8,727 bases of DNA, from positions 1 through 8,727 of the forward strand of contig DAOVXM010000078.1 in the NCBI GenBank assembly GCA_030636125.1. The letters run 5' to 3'. Shown here in pieces: positions 4,086 through 8,727 of the stretch. The position numbers and the translations under genes are program-made. The DNA comes from Chloroflexota bacterium (GTDB taxonomy: Bacteria; Chloroflexota; Anaerolineae; Anaerolineales; UBA4823). Position 1 is the first letter of the stretch, and every line of letters starts with the position of its first letter. The notes beneath the pieces are model-generated. The model ran no database searches, was not told the DNA's origin, and saw only the letters and a program-made list of their open reading frames with translations.

Positions 4086-6734
4086 TCAATACCAGGATGG
4101 GTAATTGTCATCTGCAGGGTCGTTGGTCATATTGGTTTGTTGAGACCCATCCGCATTCATGGCAAATATCTCATTATTACCGCTACGATTTGATGTAAAA
4201 GCAATCCATTGACCAATGATAGCCCAGGCAGGATAAGAGTCCTCAGCCGGATTATTGGTCAAGTTACTTAAACTGGAACCATCTGTCTTCATCAGGTAAA
4301 CTTCCGAATTGCCGTCCCGGTTGGAAGTAAAGGCGAGCCATTCGCCCTTTGGAGAACCAGCCGGATAAAAATCATTAGCCGGGTTATTGGTTAAGTTGGT
4401 TTGCTCCGATCCATCGACCTTCATGCTAAAAATCTCTTGGTTGCCATCCCGGTTTGACACAAAGGCAATCACCTCGCCACCAAATAGCCCTTTCTCAGGA
4501 AACCAGGTCGGATCATAGTCCTCACCAGAGTTATTCGTCAAATTGGTCAAATTCGAGCCATCGAAGCGAACCGAATAAACTTCCTGGTTACCGTCACGAT
4601 TGCTGGTGAAGGCGATCCAATCGCTGTCAGGAGACCAGGTGGGGAACTGATCGATCGCCGGATTGTTGGTTAAGTTGAAAAGACCGGTCCCGTCGGCATT
4701 CATCACGTAGATCTCGTAATTTCCATCACGGTTTGTTGAAAATGCGATCTGGGTGCCGTCTGGAGACCAGGCGGGATGGGTATCGGTCCCAGGGTCAATG
4801 GTTAATTGTGTCATGCTAAAATTAGCGGCGTTCATCGAATAGATCTCTGGATTACCATGCCGGGTAGACACAAAAGCAATTAAACCTGACACGTTAATGC
4901 CTGGAGGTTGCGTGGGTTCGAGCGTGGGCTCACCTGTCGGTACCAATGTGTTTGTTGGCAGTGCTGTGGGAGCTACTGGTGTATCCGTCGGTAATCCTGA
5001 AGCGGCGGTTGCCGTCAATGATGGATTGTTAGGATCGCAAGGATCTAGATCAAGTCCATCAAGAATGCCATCTCCATCAGAATCAGGGTTAAGCGGATCG
5101 GGGCAAGGTGGTGTTTCATCCCCGTCTATTAAACGGTCATTATCCGTATCGGGATTCAAGGGGTTAGTTCCGATGCGCACTTCCTCCCCATCGATTAGTT
5201 TATCGCCGTCCGAGTCAGGGTTGAGCGGATCCGTACCTCTTTGAACTTCGTCACCATCAGTCAGGCCATCACTATCGCTATCCGGATTAAGTGGGTCGGT
5301 ACCCCGTTGAATTTCATCTCCATCTTGAAGCACATCGCCATCGGTATCAGGGTTCAATGGATCAGTAGCTCGGCGGAGAACTTCTTCGCCTTCAGAGAGA
5401 CCATCACCATCCGTATCCGGGTTGAGCGGATCGGTTCCTCTGAGCACTTCATCACCATCTAGCAGTTCATCACCATCCGTATCGGGATTAAACGGGTCTG
5501 TACCTATCTCGATTTCATGGGCATCCGTAAGTCCATCGCCGTCGGAATCTTGCTGACCAATTGCCGCAGCGGCGGTTTGGGTTGCAGCGAGATAATAGAC
5601 TGCTGTTTGAGTTGAGCTGGCACCTTCTTGAGTAGTATTGAAACTATAAAAGAGGAAGATCGAAACACATGCAATTGCCAGGCACAAAACCAGGAGGACG
5701 GGCAGAATCCAGACAGGAATCAACCCAGCGCTGATTGCTTCACCATTGAGGGTTTCTGTTTCGCCTGCGCTGTTTTTAACCTGTGCCCCATAAGGATATA
5801 CTTCTTCACCGCCAAACCAGGGACGTTGAACCGGTTCGGAGGTAAACTCCACTCTTCCGCTCTCTCCAGCGGACACACGCAACTCCTGGACTGGGGCTGG
5901 CTCAAAAGCTAATTTATCCTCTTCACTCGACCAATTAATCGTGTAAACATCCTGGATATTCCCCTTGTTTGCCACCACGACCCAGCCAGTTTGTTCAGGT
6001 TCTAACCTTTGAGGGTGCAACTTGCTGTCAAATTCTGTGTACGCTCCCACAGTTACCGTACAATCAATAACTACCACCTGATCCGGGTCGGCCTGGCTGG
6101 TCACTCCGATCTTGATCGTGTGCCGGCCAGCACGACTTTCTGGGGTTCGGGGCGGTTGAATGGTCAGGGTAACCTGCCTTTCATCACCCGCAGCCAATCG
6201 GGTGACCGGCGAGGGGGTCGATACCCAACTGGTAGGTATCCCTTCTACGGAAAGGTTGAAAAAATCCTCTTCCAATCCCTGGTTCCGTAGGATCAGTGCG
6301 ATGGTGGTGCTACTGCCCGATGCAACGGAGAATTGGGTCGATTCCATTAGTATGCCGACCCTGCCTTTTATTTCGAAAGCTGCTACTGTCAGCGTGGCTT
6401 CGACCTCAGCTGTCAGTTCGCGGTTAGTTTGGCTCGTCACCTGGATATTAATCGGATAACGTCCTACCCGGCTTTGAGGAGCCGGAGGCGCCAGGATAGT
6501 GATGGTCAATTCGGTCTTTTCACCACCGGGCAATTGGGTAACTGGTGAAGGCATAGACACCCAATTCGTGGGTATGCCTTTGACTGAGAGCTCATAATAA
6601 TCCTCATCCGCGCCCTGGTTTTCCAATACAATCGTAATGGCTGTGCTTCCACCAGGTACTACCGCATATTGAGCAGATGCAATTGTTAAAGCGATGGGAT
6701 TTTGGGATTTTTCTTCAAATGAATTATTACTCAT
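4086..6734 (-). CDS. Membrane-anchored NEW3-like / TSP3-like repeat / TolB-propeller protein
   Basis: This 882-residue protein has clear modules. Residues 14-118 and 124-229 are two homologous beta-sandwich domains of the NEW3/CARDB kind, both with VPGGS/VASGSST, ENQG/RNQG, GIPTxWVSxPSPVT and SRVGRYPI/SRAGRHTI. A third, degenerate unit spans about 230-335. One strong transmembrane segment (about 339-363) follows. Eight 22-residue DxDxDG repeats (396-571) resemble thrombospondin type 3 calcium-binding repeats. After a Thr/Pro-rich linker (572-614) come six PD40/TolB-type propeller blades (617-882), each with a variant of IAFxSNRDGNxEIY, DGS and NLTNNP. There is no N-terminal signal peptide, so if the span is type II the propeller and calcium repeats are outside and the NEW3-like part is cytoplasmic. 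AAAGGA upstream of the ATG supports the start. A binding or sensing surface role is inferred; no enzymatic domain is seen. Confidence 0.85.
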   Translation of the reverse strand: MSNNSFEEKSQNPIALTIASAQYAVVPGGSTAITIVLENQGADEDYYELSVKGIPTNWVSMPSPVTQLPGGEKTELTITILAPPAPQSRVGRYPINIQVTSQTNRELTAEVEATLTVAAFEIKGRVGILMESTQFSVASGSSTTIALILRNQGLEEDFFNLSVEGIPTSWVSTPSPVTRLAAGDERQVTLTIQPPRTPESRAGRHTIKIGVTSQADPDQVVVIDCTVTVGAYTEFDSKLHPQRLEPEQTGWVVVANKGNIQDVYTINWSSEEDKLAFEPAPVQELRVSAGESGRVEFTSEPVQRPWFGGEEVYPYGAQVKNSAGETETLNGEAISAGLIPVWILPVLLVLCLAIACVSIFLFYSFNTTQEGASSTQTAVYYLAATQTAAAAIGQQDSDGDGLTDAHEIEIGTDPFNPDTDGDELLDGDEVLRGTDPLNPDTDGDGLSEGEEVLRRATDPLNPDTDGDVLQDGDEIQRGTDPLNPDSDSDGLTDGDEVQRGTDPLNPDSDGDKLIDGEEVRIGTNPLNPDTDNDRLIDGDETPPCPDPLNPDSDGDGILDGLDLDPCDPNNPSLTATAASGLPTDTPVAPTALPTNTLVPTGEPTLEPTQPPGINVSGLIAFVSTRHGNPEIYSMNAANFSMTQLTIDPGTDTHPAWSPDGTQIAFSTNRDGNYEIYVMNADGTGLFNLTNNPAIDQFPTWSPDSDWIAFTSNRDGNQEVYSVRFDGSNLTNLTNNSGEDYDPTWFPEKGLFGGEVIAFVSNRDGNQEIFSMKVDGSEQTNLTNNPANDFYPAGSPKGEWLAFTSNRDGNSEVYLMKTDGSSLSNLTNNPAEDSYPAWAIIGQWIAFTSNRSGNNEIFAMNADGSQQTNMTNDPADDNYPSWY
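4089..4886 (-). repeat. Coding repeat: six PD40/TolB-type propeller blades
   Basis: The DNA encodes six consecutive blades of about 44 residues (roughly 132 bp), starting at protein residues 617, 661, 705, 753, 798 and 842. Blade 3 carries a few extra residues (EKGLFGG). Six blades would make a complete TolB-like propeller. The chain ends exactly after the last YPSWY, with no C-terminal extension. Confidence 0.75.
5022..5549 (-). repeat. Eight tandem 66-bp coding repeats (TSP3-like calcium motifs)
   Basis: The stretch encodes eight units of the type D-T/S-D-G-D-x-L-x-D-G-D-E-V-x-x-G-T-D-P-L-N-P, starting at residues 396, 418, 440, 463, 485, 507, 529 and 551. Unit 3 has one extra residue (RRATDP). 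Units 7 and 8 each carry a cysteine (C544, C566) that could form a disulfide if extracellular. Leu, Ser and Gly codons differ between units, so the array is not a recent DNA-level expansion. Confidence 0.8.
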
Positions 6735-7024
6735 AATCCTAGTTCCTTTGTGTCCTCAAGAATTACAACTCAAAAAATTGAAGATTTGTCGTAAGCTTCC
6801 GAACTGATGTTGGAAAAACCAGAACCCCCAATAGGGGTAAAAAAACGTCTTGTGGATGAGACAAATTGCTCCATATCGCCTGTATTATATTGATCCCTAT
6901 TTCCCCAGTTACTCCCGAACGTCCCCTGATTTGTTGGTTTGCATGGGGAAGCTTGGCGAAATTTGCGATCTAACAGAACGTTGAGTACACCGCTGGGTGA
7001 ATGCAACATCCCTTGCATAAGAAA

Positions 7025-7033
7025 ATTATATCA
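7025..7033 (-). promoter_or_regulatory. Candidate extended -10 promoter for the propeller/holin operon
   Basis: The minus strand reads TGATATAAT, a consensus TATAAT (7025-7030) with the TGn extension. No clear -35 box is present. Transcription would begin near 7018, at the first base of an ATG that opens a short reading frame and of the ATGCAA/TTGCAT hairpin. The nearest long downstream gene starts at 6734. Confidence 0.45.
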
Positions 7034-7101
7034 TAGACCCATTTTCCCGGATCTACTTGTCCCAGGCTGAGTTGTTATAAAAATTCAACCTTAAAATTAA
7101 G

Positions 7102-7145
7102 AAGTAGTGCCTTAATTGCAGTTTCCTGTAACCAAGGCACTACTT
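7102..7145 (-). terminator. Strong 44-bp hairpin after DUF1269 paralogue 2, likely terminator
   Basis: AAGTAGTGCCTT (7102-7113) and AAGGCACTACTT (7134-7145) form a perfect 12-bp stem. Inside it TTGCAG (7116-7121) and CTGTAA (7126-7131) extend the helix past a 2-nt mismatch, leaving a 4-nt loop (TTTC). On the minus strand it lies 56 bases after the stop at 7202 and is followed by CTTAATTTTAAGG and later a T run. Position and strength fit a terminator; its symmetry also resembles a small palindromic element, but no target duplication is visible. Confidence 0.55.
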
Positions 7146-7201
7146 ATGGACAATACCCCTAATACGTATTATTCGGCAATATTGACCGTACACCCACCTG
7201 A

Positions 7202-7699
7202 TTAACTATAATCCTCTCGATCTAGCACCTTTCTGAGTTGTGCTTCTTTATCCTCTGATAATGTCGAAGATAAGACGATCGCTTTATATGGTTTTAATAG
7301 TTTAAGGACTGCCTCAGCGTTGGCTTCCTTGACCATTAAAAAGATTGCCGAGGTATTTGGACCTAATGCCTTGCTGGTGTCTTTGATGAAAGTGTCGTCG
7401 ATGCCTAGATCCTTCATTTTTCCGGCAATAGCGCCAACAGCAGCACCACCAACCAATCCCCCGATAGGCCCGCCTAGCAAAATCCCAGCCAACAAGCCTA
7501 CTCCACTGCCCCTCAAGGAATACTTCCCGGTAATGGATTTGGTTTGCTTAATTTCCACATGAGTTCCTGGACCCCTGGATGCAACCACCGCATCCTCTAA
7601 TTCAATATCGCCTTCTTCCTGCATTTTTAGAAAGTTTTCTAACATCCCCTCAGCCGTATCCTGCCCATCAAACATCAATGCAACGATTTCACTCGACAT
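7202..7699 (-). CDS. DUF1269 family membrane-associated protein, paralogue 2
   Basis: This 165-residue protein follows the DUF1269 plan. Its N-terminal soluble part contains EGDIELEDAVVASRGPGTHVEIKQ (29-52). A very glycine-rich hairpin spans about 63-93 (GSGVGLLAGILLGGPIGGLVGG), a glycine-zipper pattern typical of packed membrane helices. A C-terminal part carries GIDDTFIKDTSKALGPNTSAIFLMV (99-123) and LSEDKEAQLRKVL. It is the most divergent of the three copies here: it has LMFDGQD where the others read TFKNE or TFDNE, and a Gly-Pro in the AVV segment. The ATG is preceded by an AGGGTG ribosome-binding site. It lies 184 bases downstream of paralogue 3, with a hairpin and a 12-bp palindrome between, suggesting separate control. 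Biochemical function is unknown. Confidence 0.83.
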   Translation of the reverse strand: MSSEIVALMFDGQDTAEGMLENFLKMQEEGDIELEDAVVASRGPGTHVEIKQTKSITGKYSLRGSGVGLLAGILLGGPIGGLVGGAAVGAIAGKMKDLGIDDTFIKDTSKALGPNTSAIFLMVKEANAEAVLKLLKPYKAIVLSSTLSEDKEAQLRKVLDREDYS

Positions 7700-7756
7700 A
7701 TATCACCCTGGATTTCATATCCAATTTGTTATCAGATTATCGCCCTCTCAAGGGTT

Positions 7757-7768
7757 AAGCAGCTGCTT
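7757..7768. promoter_or_regulatory. 12-bp perfect palindrome, candidate operator
   Basis: AAGCAGCTGCTT reads the same on both strands and lies 58-69 bases upstream of the ATG at 7699. A GATAAT sequence at 7736-7741 on the minus strand could be a -10 box. The palindrome would then cover the -35 position, as expected for a repressor or activator site. No second copy is in the window. Confidence 0.3.
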
Positions 7769-7853
7769 GCACAAATCATGAAGTTCGTCGATCTTTGAAC
7801 GGCCGTCTCTAGGCATGATCAGCGAATTATGTGGTACAGCACAAGCCAATATG

Positions 7854-7873
7854 CCCCCAAAACCAATCGGGGG
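7854..7873 (-). terminator. C5/G5 hairpin after DUF1269 paralogue 3
   Basis: CCCCC (7854-7858) and GGGGG (7869-7873) form a 5-bp stem with a 10-nt loop, 10 bases past the stop codon at 7884. A longer outer pairing of GGTAC with GTACC can enclose it. No T tract directly follows, so termination efficiency is uncertain. Confidence 0.4.
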
Positions 7874-7883
7874 TACCTTGCGG

Positions 7884-8375
7884 CTATTTTAGTCGATCTT
7901 TTAACTCGCCGCGCAGGGCTTCATCATCTTCGTCGCTCAATGTGGTGTCGTAGATCTTACCTTTGTACGGCCGCAGTGTTGCAATAGCGGCATCTGGCCG
8001 GTCCTCTCGGGAGATGAAAAAGATCGCGGAAGATCCCGGTTCCATGGATTCCTTCACTTCATTAATAAAATTCTTGTCGATACCCTTGTGTAGCAAGGCA
8101 CCAAGTCCTGCGCCAGCCAGCCCGCCCAATATCAGACCACCAATGGGGAAGATAATACCTCCAATTAAGAGACCTAATAAACTACCCCCAATCGCGCCCG
8201 CTTTGACTCCCCGGTCAAGTTCATCTTTGACATGATACTTCCCTTCCGCATCCCTGACGACGACAGCCGAGTCGTCCAAACTGATATAGCCGCCTTTTTG
8301 TTCTTTCCTCAAGGTCTCGCGTACTTGGCTAGCTTCCTCTTCATTGTCAAATGTAACCGCGATCAAATAAGACAT
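7884..8375 (-). CDS. DUF1269 family membrane-associated protein, paralogue 3
   Basis: This 163-residue protein is a DUF1269 member. Its soluble N-terminus starts MSYLIAVTFDNEEEASQVRETL and includes ISLDDSAVVVRDAEGKYHVKDE (31-52). A glycine-rich hydrophobic hairpin spans about 57-95 (GAIGGSLLGLLIGG, GGLILGGLAGAGLG). Its C-terminal part has GIDKNFINEVKESMEPGSSAIFFIS (98-122) and LSDEDDEALRGELKDRLK. It resembles paralogue 1 more than paralogue 2. An AAAGGAG ribosome-binding site seven bases before the ATG fixes the start. Its leader is interrupted by a palindromic mobile element (8402-8457) inserted between the candidate -10 box (8468-8473) and the ribosome-binding site, which may alter its expression. 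Function is unknown. Confidence 0.86.
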   Translation of the reverse strand: MSYLIAVTFDNEEEASQVRETLRKEQKGGYISLDDSAVVVRDAEGKYHVKDELDRGVKAGAIGGSLLGLLIGGIIFPIGGLILGGLAGAGLGALLHKGIDKNFINEVKESMEPGSSAIFFISREDRPDAAIATLRPYKGKIYDTTLSDEDDEALRGELKDRLK

Positions 8376-8401
8376 GTTTAAACTCCTTTCTAAGGTTTTT
8401 T

Positions 8402-8457
8402 GTAACTACTCAGCCAAGGGCAGGGAGAGCACTTCTCATCGCAGCCTGAGCAGTTAC
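8402..8457. mobile_element. 56-bp palindromic MITE-like element with 8-bp target duplication
   Basis: The arms GTAACTACTCAG (8402-8413) and CTGAGCAGTTAC (8446-8457) are inverted repeats matching at 11 of 12 positions. The element is flanked on both sides by the same 8 bases, GGTTTTTT (8394-8401 and 8458-8465). Inverted repeats opening with GTAA together with 8-bp target duplications are the known signature of IS66-family elements, so this is best read as a very short non-autonomous relative. It shares a 22-bp internal core with the copy at 1-49. It encodes nothing. The T-rich target makes the duplication slightly less decisive than a mixed sequence would. Confidence 0.7.
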
Positions 8458-8467
8458 GGTTTTTTTT

Positions 8468-8473
8468 ATTATA
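8468..8473 (-). promoter_or_regulatory. Candidate -10 box for DUF1269 paralogue 3, upstream of the insertion
   Basis: The minus strand reads a consensus TATAAT. Transcription would begin near 8461, inside the A-rich stretch that is also the target duplication, so the palindromic element would be carried in the 5' leader of the mRNA. No convincing -35 box is at the standard spacing. Confidence 0.4.
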
Positions 8474-8520
8474 CAACGGATTAGCCAACTCTAGATGATA
8501 ATGAACACGCTCTTATCTCT

Positions 8521-8573
8521 AGTGTTCCGTCAGATGTGATTATTCAGTAAGAATAGATCGTGGACAGAACACT
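8521..8573. repeat. 53-bp inverted repeat, AGTGTT...AACACT type, copy 2
   Basis: AGTGTTCCGT (8521-8530) and ACAGAACACT (8564-8573) are inverted repeats matching at 9 of 10 positions; the next inner base pair also matches. The size and outer six bases agree with the element at 170-221, while the interior differs. It lies 15 bases past the stop codon at 8589 and may act in transcript ending, but the 31-nt loop is large. No flanking duplication was seen. Confidence 0.45.
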
Positions 8574-8588
8574 GGCTCACCACCTTGT

Positions 8589-8727
8589 TTATAAAAAGAA
8601 ATACCAATAGACCAACCCAAATGTCACGACATAAGCTACGGGGTATATCCAAAGCGTATATTTGTCAATCCTTTGCGCTAATTCCTCTTTCCCATTGGCT
8701 TCCAAACGTTGCAAGTAAACATTAAAA
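8589..8727 (-). CDS. C-terminal fragment of an unidentified membrane protein (cut by window edge)
   Basis: An open frame enters from the right edge and ends at a TAA (8589-8591), giving 45 visible residues. The first part, FNVYLQRLEANGKEELAQRIDKYT, is polar and helix-like with alternating charges. It is followed by LWIYPVAYVVTFGLVYWYFFL, a single aromatic-rich hydrophobic segment that reads as a final transmembrane helix ending at the C-terminus. The amphipathic-helix then membrane-helix pattern and the clean stop support a real gene end. The family cannot be named from this fragment. The inverted repeat at 8521-8573 follows directly. Confidence 0.65.
   Translation of the reverse strand, partial: FNVYLQRLEANGKEELAQRIDKYTLWIYPVAYVVTFGLVYWYFFL

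Larger units (their letters stand above)
6735..7201. other. 467-bp intergenic region upstream of the propeller gene
   Basis: No convincing gene is present. A minus-strand reading frame at 6770-7018 (82 codons) has no ribosome-binding site and no recognised homologue. The region holds an extended -10 box (7025-7033), a small hairpin ATGCAA/TTGCAT (7001-7018), a weak hairpin ACCCC/GGGGT (6824-6838), a strong 44-bp hairpin (7102-7145) and the 10-bp palindrome AATACGTATT (7161-7170). If the -10 box is used, the propeller transcript would start near 7018 and have a leader of about 284 bases. Confidence 0.5.

Noticed and set aside
4897..5462. Plus-strand frames across the calcium-repeat region
   Set aside because: Their repetitive translation simply mirrors the 66-bp coding repeats on the minus strand.
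5022..5549. Tandem 66-bp repeats as a CRISPR array or minisatellite
   Set aside because: The units are coding, stay in frame, have no unique spacers and vary mainly at synonymous positions.
6824..6838. ACCCC/GGGGT hairpin as a terminator
   Set aside because: The stem is only 5 bp, and the A7 run beside it lies on the wrong side for a minus-strand terminator.
1..8465. The two GTAA-type palindromes as ends of one composite transposon carrying the whole cluster
   Set aside because: Each palindrome has both of its own arms, copy 2 has its own flanking duplication, they lie in the same orientation, and no transposase lies between them.

Overview
The window looks like a chromosomal segment of a member of the Chloroflexota, most likely an Anaerolineae-type anaerobe. 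This is inferred from the gene mix and not from a marker gene. The mix is an O2-sensitive radical-SAM sulfatase-maturase homologue, several DUF1269 proteins, a YvlD-like membrane protein, and a large protein combining NEW3-like domains, one membrane span, thrombospondin-3-like calcium repeats and a TolB-type propeller. Every recognised gene lies on the minus strand, so transcription runs from right to left. No rRNA, tRNA, CRISPR array, transposase or phage structural gene was found.

Layout in the direction of transcription: (i) 8589-8727, the C-terminal end of an unidentified membrane protein cut by the window edge; (ii) 8402-8457, a 56-bp palindromic mini-element starting GTAA, flanked by an exact 8-bp direct repeat, inserted in the leader of the next gene; (iii) 7884-8375 and 7202-7699, two divergent DUF1269 genes; (iv) 6735-7201, a 467-bp gap with a strong 44-bp hairpin and an extended -10 box but no convincing gene; (v) 4086-6734 and 3675-4043, the 882-aa multidomain surface protein followed 42 bp later by the YvlD/phage-holin-4-type membrane protein, probably one operon; (vi) 3033-3527, a third DUF1269 gene with its own promoter-like box and a GC-rich terminator hairpin; (vii) 2021-2806, a voltage-gated-type potassium channel with its own promoter-like sequence; (viii) 624-1922 and 263-583, the radical-SAM enzyme and a small DUF4282 membrane protein, probably co-transcribed; (ix) 1-262, a gene-free stretch packed with four inverted repeats, including a second copy of the palindromic mini-element at the left edge.

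Almost every gene product is a membrane or cell-surface protein: three glycine-zipper DUF1269 proteins, the holin-4-like protein, the DUF4282 protein, the K+ channel and the anchored propeller protein. A shared role in envelope homeostasis or stress is a reasonable inference but is not shown by the sequence. The most concrete discoveries are the mobile palindromic element with an IS66-like signature, and the unusual topology of the propeller protein, which has about 335 residues of NEW3-like domains before its only membrane span and no signal peptide.
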